Assembly: GCF_030161575.1 (NCBI RefSeq)
Contig: NZ_BSUL01000001.1
Coordinates: 1,364,001-1,428,000, forward strand
DNA length: 64,000 bases
DNA from: Arenivirga flava
GTDB taxonomy: Bacteria; Actinomycetota; Actinomycetes; Actinomycetales; Microbacteriaceae
Reading direction: 5' to 3'
A model generated the notes under the pieces. That model had not been told where the DNA came from. It did not search any database and was given only the letters and a program-made list of their open reading frames with translations. Below, piece by piece: positions 53,807-62,157 of the stretch (position 1 is its first letter; each line of letters opens with the position of its first letter). Both the position numbers and the translations under genes were made by a program.

Positions 53807-55011
53807 TCAGAGCGGCAGCGCCGCCAGCACGCGGGCACCGCCGAGCGGCGAGCGGCCCAGCTCGAGGCGGGCGCCGATCGCGATGAGCCGGGTGCGCAGC
53901 AGCGCCAGGCCGTGCAGCGAGGGCTCACCCTCGGGCAGCCCGGCGCCGTCGTCGTCGAGGGTGAGCAGCAGCTCGCCCCGCTCCACCGCGATGCGCAGCG
54001 CCAGCGTGGAGGCGCGGCCGTGCCGCAGCGCGTTGGAGACGGCCTCCTCGAGCACGCGCAGCAGCAGGATGCGCCGCTCGATCCCGAGGCCCGGGCCGGA
54101 CGGGTCGTCGGCTTCGAGCACCGCGTCGGCGATGTCGAGCCGCGTGGCGATGCTCGGTGGCAGGCCGCGCAGCATCATCCGCGACGCCTGTGCGAGCCCG
54201 AGGTCGGTGCCGGCCGGGTAGAGCAGCTGGCTCAGCTCGCGCACGCCGCGCTCGCGCAGCACCTCCACGACGCCGACCAGGGCGTCGAGCTCGCCGATCA
54301 ACTGCTGCGTCCCGGGGTGCTGCACGCCGTGCTCGGCCTGCGCGTCCGCATCCGCTCGCCGCATCCTCGCGATGATCGAGTCGAGGCGGATGCGCATGAG
54401 CACGAGCTGCTGCTGCACCGTGCCGTGCAGTCCCTCGGCCACCGCGCGGCGCACCCTGAGCTCCTCGGACTGGAGCGCGTCCAGGGCGTCGGAGGCGTGC
54501 AGGCGCTGCAGCAGCGCGGTGCGCTCCTCCACCCGGGCGCGGCGCTGCGCCTTCATGACGACCAGGCCGATCACGATGCCGACGAGGGTCACGGCGACGC
54601 CGACGCACGCATCCGCTCCGCTGGTGTCCCAGTCGAAGCCGTCGTAGACGACGAGCAGCAGCTGCAGGCACATGCGCACCAGCGCCGCGGTGATGGCCGT
54701 CGCCGCGGCGACGAGCACGAGCCGCCAGCCGCGACGACGGTGGAGGCCGAGCGCCGCCGCGCCGAGCGCCGCTGCCGCGACCGCCGAGCCGTTCGCGAGC
54801 ATGCGCGTGCCGAAATCGGCGCCCTCCCCCACAGCGAGCTGGCCGAACCGGGCGCGTCGGAGAAGAGGATGGAGGTCTGCAGGGCGGCCCCCAGGCCGTA
54901 GGCGGTCATGACGAGGCAGAGGCCGAGCAGCAGCACACGACGATCGCGAAGCTCCTGCGCTCGCGCGAAGTCGTCGTCCTCGACCCCGTCGGCGTCACGG
55001 CCGTGGCTCAT
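53807..55011 (-). pseudogene. Sensor histidine kinase (HisKA_3-like), frameshifted as sequenced
   Basis: Membrane histidine kinase of about 401 aa. Four hydrophobic segments lie in the first 150 residues. The dimerisation helix carries a phosphoacceptor His in AVAEGLHGTVQQQLVLMRIR. The ATPase part has the N-box LEEAVSNALRHGRAS and G-box TLDDDGAGLPEGEPSLHGL. The N-terminal 47 codons (starting MSHGRDADGVEDDDF) and the rest are in different frames. One extra C at the sense CCC run (plus-strand GGG, 54850-54852) gives SDAPRFGQLAVGEGADFG. The ATG overlaps the response regulator stop (ATGA), so the pair is coupled. The stimulus is unknown. Confidence 0.85.
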
Positions 55012-55676
55012 GCGAACCTCGAGGTCTCCTCGATGAGCCGCAGCACCGCGCTCACCCGCGAGTTGTGGCCCTCCGGCAGTTCGAGTGCGGCGTAGATGGC
55101 GTTGAGGTGGTTCTCGATGGACCGCGACGAGAGGCCGAGGCGCTCGGCGATGCCGGCGTTCGACAGCCCCTCGGCGACGAGGGTGAGCACCTGGAGCTGG
55201 CGGTCGCTCAGACGCGCCAGCGCCGACCCGGCCCGGGGCACGGAGCGCCCGATGAGTTCGGGGTCGAGCACCGTGCGCCCCTCGGCCGTCGCGGTCAGCG
55301 CGGTGAACAGGCTGTCGGGGCTCGTCGAGGTGGTCTTCGACAGGTAGCTCCAGCCGCGGCGGACGTCGGAGGGCAGGTCGAGCAGCAGCTCCATGACGTC
55401 GCGGCTCGACAGCAGCAGCACCCCGAGGTCGGGGTCGGCGCGCCGCAACGAGACGCCGAGACCGACGCCGTTGCCGTCGCCGAGCTCGATGTCGAGGATC
55501 GCGACGTCGACCCTGCCCGGCATGATGCGTCGGCGGGCCTCGGCGGCGCCGGATGCCTCGACCACCACCTCCGTGCGCGGATCGGCGTCGAGCAGCTGCA
55601 CGAGCATGGCCCGGTAGAGCGGCTGATCCTCGACGACCGCGACGCGCAAGGGCGCGCGCGCCGGGCCGGGGATCAT
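55008..55676 (-). CDS. LuxR/NarL-family response regulator
   Basis: A 222-residue DNA-binding response regulator. The receiver has the acidic pair in VAVVEDQPLYRAML, the phosphorylatable Asp in VAILDIELGDGNG (about residue 59), and the conserved Lys in SYLSKTTST (about 114). The C-terminal GerE/LuxR helix-turn-helix reads LSDRQLQVLTLVAEGLSNAG then IAERLGLSSRSIENHLNAIY. The ATG is preceded by CATAAT and GGAG within 16 nt. A G-rich dyad about 50 bases upstream may be its own binding site. It is the first gene of a two-gene two-component operon. Confidence 0.93.
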   Translation of the reverse strand: MIPGPARAPLRVAVVEDQPLYRAMLVQLLDADPRTEVVVEASGAAEARRRIMPGRVDVAILDIELGDGNGVGLGVSLRRADPDLGVLLLSSRDVMELLLDLPSDVRRGWSYLSKTTSTSPDSLFTALTATAEGRTVLDPELIGRSVPRAGSALARLSDRQLQVLTLVAEGLSNAGIAERLGLSSRSIENHLNAIYAALELPEGHNSRVSAVLRLIEETSRFA

Positions 55677-55725
55677 GGCTCCATTATGACCAGCGGCTCC
55701 TGCAGCGCGCACCGCCCGCGATGGT

Positions 55726-55743
55726 GGGGGTTTCCACCCCCGG
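55726..55743. promoter_or_regulatory. Candidate operator upstream of the response regulator
   Basis: GGGGGTTTCCACCCCCGG contains a G5/C5 dyad and matches 16 of 18 bases of the site before the CAP gene (19145-19162, opposite strand). It lies about 50 bases before the start codon, so autoregulation is plausible. Confidence 0.5.
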
Positions 55744-55842
55744 ACGCATCGAGGACTGCGCCAGGATCGAGATACCGCAATGACCCTTGCTCGGTGCGCG
55801 GTGAGGTCAGCTCGTCGAGACGTTCCGCGCTGCATCACCGCC

Positions 55843-55880
55843 GCCGGGACCGGTGCCCACGGGAGGGGACCGGTCCCGGC
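55843..55880 (-). terminator. Hairpin after pcrA
   Basis: GCCGGGACCGGT pairs perfectly with ACCGGTCCCGGC around a 14-nt loop, about 30 bases beyond the pcrA stop. Confidence 0.7.
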
Positions 55881-55909
55881 TCCATCAGCCGACCCCGGTC
55901 CCGCAGCGC

Positions 55910-58345
55910 TCAGAGCTTCTCGATGGGGGCGATCTTCACCAGCAGCTTCTTGCGGCCCGCCGCGTCGAACTGCACCTCGGCGACGCGCTTGGCGCCCTCG
56001 CCGGTCATGCCGCTCACGCGCCCCTCGCCGAAGTCGCTGTGGCGGATGCGGTCGCCGACCGCCAGCTCGAGCGCGCTGTTGTCGCGCACCTGGTTCGTGA
56101 CCGCGTTCGGCCACTCGCGCTTGGGGCGGTTCGACGGCGACAGCGCATCCGGTTCCCGCGTGGAGCCGCCGACGCGTCGGGCGTTGAGCGCTCGCGGCTG
56201 GGTACCGCCGCGGCTGGTCGCCATGCCCGGCGACTGCTTCCAGTCGATCAGGTCCGCCGGGATCTCCTGCAGGTAGCGGCTCGGCATGGCCACCGAGGTG
56301 TCGCCGTACTGGCTGCGCGTCATGGCGAGCGAGAGGTGCAGCTTCTTGCGGGCTCGGGTGATGCCGACGTAGAACAGGCGCCGCTCCTCCGCGGGCCCGC
56401 CGGGCTCGCCGGCCGACATACGGTGCGGCAGCAGGTCCTCCTCGACGCCGGTGAGGAACACCGCCTCGTACTCGAGGCCCTTCGCCGTGTGCAGGGTCAT
56501 GAGGCTGACGGTGCCGCTGGTGTCGTCGAGCTCGTCCGCCGCGGCGACGAGCGCGACCTCGGTGAGGAAATCGACGAGCGTGCCGTCGGGGTTGTTGCGC
56601 TGGAACTCCTTCGTCACCGACAGGAGCTCCTCGACGTTCTCGGCGCGCGCCTCGTCCTGCGGGTCGCGGCTGTTCCGCAGGATCTCGAGGTAGCCGCTGC
56701 GGTCGAGCAGCAGCTGCAGCACCTGGGCGACGGGAGCCGGCGGCGCAGCGGATGCGGTGGCCTCGCGGCCCGGCTCCAGCGCCGCCGTGCCCGCGAGCAC
56801 CGCAGCCTCGTCGAGCAGCTCGGCGAGCCCCTCGATGGCCGTGGTCACCTTCGGGCCGAGCCCCAGCTGCCGGGCGTCGCGCAACGCCTGCCGCAGGCTC
56901 GTCTGCTCGCGCTCGGCGTGGCTGGCGAGGGCCGTCTCGGTGGCCGGGCCGATGCCGCGCTTGGGCGCGTTCATGATGCGGCGCAGCGCCAGCTCGTCGA
57001 AGGGGTTCGCGACGGCGAGCAGGTAGCCCAGCACGTCCTTGATCTCGGCGCGCTCGTAGAACTTCGTGCCGCCGAGCACCCGGTACGGCACGGCCGAGCG
57101 GATGAGGATCTCCTCCAGCGCTCGCGTCTGCGCGTTGGTGCGGTAGAAGACGGCGATGTCCTTATAGGCCATGCCGTCCTCGCGCAGCTTGGCGATCTCA
57201 TCCGCCACGAACTGGGCTTCGTCGTGGGCCGAGTAGCCGGTGTAGCCGAGGATCTTCTCGCCGGCGCCCACCGCGGTCCAGAGCTTCTTCTCGGGCCGGT
57301 CGAAGTTGTTGCTGATCACGGCGTTCGCCGCGTCGAGGATCGTCTGGGTGGAGCGGTAGTTCTGCTCGAGCAGGATCACCTTCGAGCGGGGGAAGTCGCG
57401 CTCGAACTCGATGATGTTGCGGATGTCGGCTCCGCGGAACGCGTAGATGGACTGGTCGGAGTCGCCGACGACCGTGAGCGAGGCACCCGGGATCGCGCCG
57501 TTGACGTCGCGCAGCCGCTCCACGTGCTGACCCTGCTCCTCGAGGCGCAGCACCTCGTCGGGCTCGACCGGGCGGGTCAGCTCGCGCACCAGCGCGTACT
57601 GGGCGTGGTTGGTGTCCTGGTACTCGTCGACCAGCACGTGGCGGAAGCGCCGCTGGTAGAGCGCCGCGACGTGCGGGAAGGCGCGGAAGAGGTAGACCGT
57701 CTGCGCGATGAGATCGTCGAAGTCGAAGGCGTTGGCCGCGCTGAGGGTCGCGGTGTAGCGGCGGAAGATCTCGATGAACATGACCTCGTTCGGGTCGTCC
57801 ATGTTCGCCGTGCGCGCGTAGCTGTCGACGTCGGCGAGCTCGTTCTTGAGGTTCGAGATCTTGCCGGAGACGCTGCTGACCGTGAAGCCGAGCGTGTCGG
57901 CCTCGAGCTGCTTGATGATGCGCTTGATGAGCGCCCGCTGGTCGCCGGAGTCGTAGATCGTGAAGCTCTTGAGGTAGCCGAAGTTCTCCGCCTCGCGGCG
58001 CAGGATGCGCACGCACGCCGAGTGGAACGTCGAGATCCACATGCCCTCGGCGGCCTGCCCGACCAGCGCCTCCACGCGCTCGCGCATCTCCGCGGCGGCC
58101 TTGTTCGTGAAGGTGATTGCGAGGATCTGGCTCGGCCAGGCCTCGCCCGAGCGCAGCAGGCCCGCGATGCGGCGCGTCAGCACGCTCGTCTTGCCGGAGC
58201 CGGCGCCCGCGACGATGAGCAGCGACTCGCCCCGGTACTCGGCCGCCTCGCGCTGCTGCGGATTCAGCCCCGCGAACAGCGGGTCCTCGGCGCCGCCGCG
58301 CTCGTTCGGGCCGGCCTGCTCGTTCTCGACGGGGATCGCTCTCAT
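55910..58345 (-). CDS. pcrA: ATP-dependent DNA helicase PcrA/UvrD (SF1A)
   Basis: 3'-5' helicase for repair and for clearing replication-transcription conflicts. The 811-aa protein carries all SF1 motifs: LNPQQREAAEYRGESLLIVA, Walker A GAGSGKTSVLTRRIAGL, Ia AITFTNKAAAEMRERV, II VDEYQDTNHAQYALV, III VVGDSDQSIYAFRGADI, IV LEQNYRSTQTILDAANAVI, V VSLMTLHTAKGLEYEAVFL and VI VGITRARKKLHLSLA. The C-terminal Tudor-like tail contains VGDRIRHSDFGEGRV. A loop of about 30 residues (EVLRLEEQGQHVERL) inside domain 1B is actinobacterial in style. The ATG at 58345 starts the conserved part. Confidence 0.96.
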   Translation of the reverse strand: MRAIPVENEQAGPNERGGAEDPLFAGLNPQQREAAEYRGESLLIVAGAGSGKTSVLTRRIAGLLRSGEAWPSQILAITFTNKAAAEMRERVEALVGQAAEGMWISTFHSACVRILRREAENFGYLKSFTIYDSGDQRALIKRIIKQLEADTLGFTVSSVSGKISNLKNELADVDSYARTANMDDPNEVMFIEIFRRYTATLSAANAFDFDDLIAQTVYLFRAFPHVAALYQRRFRHVLVDEYQDTNHAQYALVRELTRPVEPDEVLRLEEQGQHVERLRDVNGAIPGASLTVVGDSDQSIYAFRGADIRNIIEFERDFPRSKVILLEQNYRSTQTILDAANAVISNNFDRPEKKLWTAVGAGEKILGYTGYSAHDEAQFVADEIAKLREDGMAYKDIAVFYRTNAQTRALEEILIRSAVPYRVLGGTKFYERAEIKDVLGYLLAVANPFDELALRRIMNAPKRGIGPATETALASHAEREQTSLRQALRDARQLGLGPKVTTAIEGLAELLDEAAVLAGTAALEPGREATASAAPPAPVAQVLQLLLDRSGYLEILRNSRDPQDEARAENVEELLSVTKEFQRNNPDGTLVDFLTEVALVAAADELDDTSGTVSLMTLHTAKGLEYEAVFLTGVEEDLLPHRMSAGEPGGPAEERRLFYVGITRARKKLHLSLAMTRSQYGDTSVAMPSRYLQEIPADLIDWKQSPGMATSRGGTQPRALNARRVGGSTREPDALSPSNRPKREWPNAVTNQVRDNSALELAVGDRIRHSDFGEGRVSGMTGEGAKRVAEVQFDAAGRKKLLVKIAPIEKL

Positions 58346-58389
58346 GACGGCCCCGAGTCTACGGCGCACCCCCGACACGGGCGCTGCGC

Positions 58390-58530
58390 GGCTCCCCGAC
58401 CCAGCCGCCCCACCTCGCCGCTCCCGCACCCGCCACCCCGCCGCACCCCGCTCCCGCACCCGCCGCTCACGCCGCCCCTGCCCCCGCTCCCGCTCCCGCA
58501 TCCGCTCCCGCTCCCGCACCCACTCCCGGT
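58390..58530. repeat. Low-complexity CGCTCCCGCACC tract
   Basis: Irregular tandem copies of CGCTCCCGCACC and CGCTCCCG lie between pcrA and inverted-repeat element C1. No coding signal is present; the frames across it are simple Arg/Pro/Gly repeats. Confidence 0.85.
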
Positions 58531-58547
58531 GCACGGTGGCGCCTCGA

Positions 58548-58631
58548 TCCCGAATGACGGACTTCTGCATCCGGGCACAGCGCTCGACGAGTCGGCTTCG
58601 GCCCGGCCGAGGCATTCCCCGTCATTCGGGA
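58548..58631. repeat. Inverted-repeat element C1 (84 bp), upstream of DUF559 gene 2
   Basis: TCCCGAATGACGG at 58548-58560 is repeated perfectly inverted at 58619-58631. Inside, GCATCCGGGC can face GCCCGGCCGAGGC, extending the fold. It lies about 95 bases before the DUF559 gene, directly after the low-complexity tract. Confidence 0.8.
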
Positions 58632-58724
58632 CGGCGGTGCGGAGGTTGACTCATCCTCCCCAGAGCCGGGCGCGGCGACGACCGCACAGCGACGGGCCGA
58701 ACGGCGGACCTGCACGTCCGGACC

Positions 58725-59612
58725 ATGGCACGGTGCGGTATGGTCCTCGTCGAATCGCTCGTCACGCTGCTCGGCGGACTGGCCGCCACGCACGAGCTGT
58801 ACGCGAAGGGCATCCGTCGGGGGCAGCTCCGCCGTCTCCTCGCCGACGGGAGACTGATCCGCGTGCGCCAGGGCTGGTACGCCCTCCCCCTCACCGCAGC
58901 GGATGCGCTGGCGGCCGCGCGCGTCGGCGGTCGCCTGGACTGCATCTCCGCTCTGGCCTCGTGGGGGTGCTGGACCCCTGAACGCTGTGGGCTGCACGTC
59001 GCCGTCGACGGTCATGCCATCCGGCTGCGGCATCCCGACGACCATCGGCGCCGACTGGACCCGGCGGCGGCGGTGACCGTGCACTGGAACGACGACCAGC
59101 CGGGCGACCGCCTCGTAGTCCCCATCGAGCGAGCCCTGCGCCAGATGGTCCAGTGCCAGCCCGTCGAGTTCGCCGTCGCTGTCGCGGACTCGGCGCTCTC
59201 ATCGACGCAGGGGCGGCGACCGTTGATCTCCCATTCCATCTGGCGCGCGATCGCCGCCACGCATCGCTCCGCTCATCTCCTGCTCGAGGTCGATCCGAAC
59301 AGCGGATCGGGAACCGAGTCGGTGTTCCGGATCCGTCTGCTCATGCGCTGCGGGCTTCGACCGCGAGCGCAGGTCAAGATCCGCGGCGTCGGTCGAGTGG
59401 ACTTCGTCCTGGGTCGCCGCCTCGTGATCGAGATCGACAGCGAGACGTTCCATGCGAACCCGGCGCAGTACCACGCCGACCGCCGGCGTGATTCGCTGCT
59501 GAGCGCTCGCGGCTACCGCGTCCTGCGCTTCACCTACCAGCAGGTGATGGACGACTGGCCGCTGGTCGAATCTGCCGTCCTCGGTGCCGTACGGCGCGGC
59601 GACATCCGCTGA
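58725..59612 (+). CDS. AbiEi-like wHTH plus DUF559 nuclease-domain protein (copy 2)
   Basis: A 295-residue paralogue of the protein at 40858-41739. Residues 20-58 form the AbiEi-type winged helix (AATHELYAKGIRRGQLRRLL, then LIRVRQGWYALP). The middle part has a conserved ISALASWGCWTPERCGLHVA block that aligns with LSALRARGVWTPNRARALSV in copy 1. The DUF559 nuclease domain reads VKIRGVGRVDFVLGRRLVIE, with VDF, and EIDSETFH giving the D...E-x-D set, followed by RDSLLSARGYRVLRFTYQQV. An ATG 5 codons inside is an alternative start. Flanked by elements C1 and C2. The role is unknown. Confidence 0.8.
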   Translation: MARCGMVLVESLVTLLGGLAATHELYAKGIRRGQLRRLLADGRLIRVRQGWYALPLTAADALAAARVGGRLDCISALASWGCWTPERCGLHVAVDGHAIRLRHPDDHRRRLDPAAAVTVHWNDDQPGDRLVVPIERALRQMVQCQPVEFAVAVADSALSSTQGRRPLISHSIWRAIAATHRSAHLLLEVDPNSGSGTESVFRIRLLMRCGLRPRAQVKIRGVGRVDFVLGRRLVIEIDSETFHANPAQYHADRRRDSLLSARGYRVLRFTYQQVMDDWPLVESAVLGAVRRGDIR

Positions 59613-59647
59613 CGCCGAGGGCGAGGGCGTGCTCGCCCCAGCGCGCA

Positions 59648-59794
59648 ATCCCGAACGACGGAGAACCTGGGGTCCGCGCAGCCCAGTCCTCCTCCTCCCC
59701 GCGATCCCGAACGACGGAGAACCGGAGGTCCGCGCAGCCCGGTCCCCCGAGATTCCAGAGGTTCGGCCCGACCCTCCGTCATTCGGTATCGGGG
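59648..59794. repeat. Inverted/direct-repeat element C2, downstream of DUF559 gene 2
   Basis: A 42-bp unit beginning ATCCCGAACGACGGAGAACC occurs at 59648-59689 and, with 3-4 differences, at 59704-59745. A related inverted arm, CTCCGTCATTCGG-TATCGGG, follows at 59774-59793, facing the second copy. The arm shares CCGAAYGACGGA with element C1. The rest of the gap to glpQ (59795-59918) is GC-rich with no gene. Confidence 0.8.
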
Positions 59795-59918
59795 AGCCGC
59801 GGGAACGGGGCAGCGCACGGGCGAGGCGGCGGCACCCCGGCAGGGCGGCGCGCAGCCGGACGGCACACCGGGGCGGGACGGTACACCGGGGCGGGACAGC
59901 ACACCGGCGGGACGGCGC

Positions 59919-60914
59919 TCAGGCGAGGCCGGCGCGCACCGCGAGGGCCAGGTCGGGGTGGTCGGCGAAGACGCCGTCGAGGCCGGTGGCGAGGACCGCA
60001 CGGAACTCGGCGCGCCAGTCGCCGTGGGCCGCCCGCCCGCCGGGGCCCCGGTGGCGCGGCGCGAGGAAGGCGTTCTCGGGGCGGAGCGTCCAGGCGTACA
60101 CCTCGAGACCAGCGGCATGCGCTCGGTCGACGAGGTCGGTGGTGTCGGAGCGACCGAGCAGCAGGGTCTTGTCGACGCTGACGCCGTGCTCCTCCGCCGC
60201 GATCGCGGCGAGCCCCTCGTCGGTCAGGAACGAGGCGTAGTCGGGAGCGGTCGAGCCGTGCCGGGCGACGAGGTCCGCGGGGGCACCCGACGCCTCGGCC
60301 AGGAGCACCGTGCGCCCGCCGAATCCGCTCGCACGCAGCTGCCGCAGCACCGTCTGCTCGAAGCTCTCGACCGTCACCAGCCCGTCCAGACGACTACCGA
60401 GCTCGGCGAGCAGCAGCTCGTGCATCGGGAAGCCGGCGGCCTCGAAGTGCGCCGCATGCTTGATCTCGGCGATCAGCCGCACCGGCCGGTCCGCCGCCTC
60501 CAGCAGGTCGAGCAGGTCGACGAACCGCAGCATCCCGCCGCCGGTCGCACGGACATCGTTCGAGGGCCGCAGCTTCGGCAGCCGTTCGCGCAGCCGCAGG
60601 CCCTGCAGCTCCGCCCAGGTGAAGTCCTCCGTGAACCAGCCGTCGAGGCGCTTGCCGTCCACGGTCCGGCTCCTGCGGCGGTGGGCGAACTCGGGACGCT
60701 CCGCCACGTCCGTCGTGCCCGAGATCTCGTTCTCGTGCCGCACGACGAGCACGCCGTCGCGCGTGGGCACGAGGTCGGGCTCCACAGCATCCGCTCCCTG
60801 CGCGATGCCGAGCTCGTACGCCGCGCGGCTGTGCTCGACACGGTGGCCGCTGGCCCCGCGGTGGGCGATGACGAGCGGATGCGGGTTGCGGCCGAGCGGG
60901 CGCGGAGCGTTCAC
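59919..60914 (-). CDS. glpQ: Glycerophosphodiester phosphodiesterase
   Basis: Hydrolyses glycerophosphodiesters to glycerol 3-phosphate and an alcohol. The GDPD barrel shows the catalytic HRGASGHRVEHSRAAYELGI (about residues 18-37), in which the usual PENT is replaced by VEHS, then the metal-binding Glu-Asp in GADAVEPDLVPTRDGVLVVR and the His of RHENEISGTTDV. Later LIAEIKHAAHFEAAG and GLEVYAWTLRPENAF are typical. No signal peptide is visible, so it is probably cytosolic. The 331-aa GTG-started frame follows TATCGT by 6 nt. The longer upstream frame is not part of the gene. Confidence 0.9.
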   Translation of the reverse strand: MNAPRPLGRNPHPLVIAHRGASGHRVEHSRAAYELGIAQGADAVEPDLVPTRDGVLVVRHENEISGTTDVAERPEFAHRRRSRTVDGKRLDGWFTEDFTWAELQGLRLRERLPKLRPSNDVRATGGGMLRFVDLLDLLEAADRPVRLIAEIKHAAHFEAAGFPMHELLLAELGSRLDGLVTVESFEQTVLRQLRASGFGGRTVLLAEASGAPADLVARHGSTAPDYASFLTDEGLAAIAAEEHGVSVDKTLLLGRSDTTDLVDRAHAAGLEVYAWTLRPENAFLAPRHRGPGGRAAHGDWRAEFRAVLATGLDGVFADHPDLALAVRAGLA

Positions 60915-60920
60915 GCCGCC

Positions 60921-60926
60921 ACGATA
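60921..60926 (-). promoter_or_regulatory. -10 box of a leaderless glpQ transcript
   Basis: TATCGT on the minus strand ends 6 nt before the glpQ GTG start. Confidence 0.5.
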
Positions 60927-61184
60927 GGGCGAGCGGATGAACAGCGGCCCGCCGTCAGCGTCAGGTGCCGCTCGGCGGCGCGTCGGCTCCCATCGGAGCG
61001 CAAACCGCTCGCCGCAAGCGCCCAGACGGCGGCGAGGCCGACGGAACGCGGCGCAGGCGCCGTCCTGCAGCGGAGCAGCCGCCCCTCCCTTCAGCCTGAG
61101 GCGAACCCCCAGCCGCGCACCCCACGCGTCGGATAGATTCATGGTCAGGCTTCCCCTACCCCTACGACGGAGTTGATCACCGCC

Positions 61185-62015
61185 ATGGCCTTGACGAATC
61201 CCGCCTTCACCGCACCCGAGTTCTCTCCTCGCGGCAACGTCGCCGGCGCTCGCGCCGGGGTTCCGACGCCGCCGCCCGGCTACCAGCAGGACCTCAGCGC
61301 CCAGCAGCTCGGCGACCTCTACGACCGCCCCGCGGCGAACTCGTACGAGACCGACCGGATGAGCTACGAGGACACCATCAAGAAGGCCTTCATCGGCTTC
61401 GGCGTGCTGGTCCTCGGCGCGGTCGCCGGCTGGGCGATCACCCCGGTCGTCGGACCGCTGATCTTCGCGTTCGCGCTCGTCGGCTTCGTGCTCGCGCTCG
61501 TGAACACCTTCAAGAAGCAGCCCTCCGGCGGCCTCGTGCTCGCCTACGCCGCGGCGCAGGGCGTGTTCGTCGGCGGCATCTCGCTGCTCTACTCGTACGT
61601 CGGTGGCGGTGTCGTCCCTGTCGCGGTCATCGGCACGCTCGCGGTCGTCGGCATCACCCTCGCGCTGTTCATGAGCGGCAAGGTGCGCTCCTCGCCCCGC
61701 GCCACGAAGATCTTCCTGATCGCGCTGCTCGGCTACGCCGCGTTCTCGCTGGTCAACTTCGTGCTCGTCACCTTCGGCGTCATCGACGGCTTCGGGCTCT
61801 TCGCGAACCCGCTCTTCAACCTGCTGCTCATGGGCCTGGTCGTCGTGCTCGCCGCCTACTCGCTGGTGCTCGACTTCGAGGCCGTCAAGCACGGTGTCGA
61901 GAACGGCGCCCCGCGCTCGTTCGGCTGGCGCGCCGTGTTCGGCATCATGGTCACCGTCGTGTGGCTCTACCTCGAGCTGCTCCGCTTCGTCGCGATCTTC
62001 TCGTCGAGCGACTGA
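61185..62015 (+). CDS. Bax inhibitor-1/YccA family membrane protein
   Basis: A 276-residue membrane protein. An N-terminal cytoplasmic segment of about 65 residues, rich in Pro and Gly with MSYEDTIKKA before the first helix, precedes seven hydrophobic helices. The pattern YAAAQGVFVGGISLLYS in the third helix and LDFEAVKHGVENGAP before the last helix are hallmarks of the actinobacterial BI-1/YccA group. Relatives are membrane modulators or calcium-leak channels; the role here is unknown. The ATG at 61185 has GGAG about 12 nt upstream; an in-frame TTG four codons earlier is possible. Confidence 0.9.
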   Translation: MALTNPAFTAPEFSPRGNVAGARAGVPTPPPGYQQDLSAQQLGDLYDRPAANSYETDRMSYEDTIKKAFIGFGVLVLGAVAGWAITPVVGPLIFAFALVGFVLALVNTFKKQPSGGLVLAYAAAQGVFVGGISLLYSYVGGGVVPVAVIGTLAVVGITLALFMSGKVRSSPRATKIFLIALLGYAAFSLVNFVLVTFGVIDGFGLFANPLFNLLLMGLVVVLAAYSLVLDFEAVKHGVENGAPRSFGWRAVFGIMVTVVWLYLELLRFVAIFSSSD

Positions 62016-62026
62016 CGCTCGACCGC

Positions 62027-62066
62027 ACGACGAAGGGCCCGTCCGATCGGACGGGCCCTTCGTCGT
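62027..62066 (+). terminator. Perfect 20-bp stem hairpin after the BI-1 gene
   Basis: ACGACGAAGGGCCCGTCCGA is followed directly by its inverse, 11 bases past the stop. It is a strong terminator candidate. Confidence 0.88.
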
Positions 62067-62105
62067 TCCCGGCGGGTCACCCGCTGCTGACACGGGATGA
62101 CCGTC

Positions 62106-62157
62106 GGAGTGAGCCGGAGAACGGTCCGGAAGGACCGTTCTCCGATCGACTCACTCC
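62106..62157 (-). terminator. Two-part hairpin at the end of guaA
   Basis: GGAGAACGGTCC (62116-62127) pairs with GGACCGTTCTCC (62132-62143) around a 4-nt loop; outer GGAGTGAG and CTCACTCC extend the stem. The outer arm includes the last codons of guaA. Confidence 0.7.

Noticed and set aside
58390-58530. Repeat-rich Arg/Gly protein frames before DUF559 gene 2
   Set aside because: They derive from the CGCTCCCG tract and are open in several frames on both strands, as expected for low-complexity DNA.
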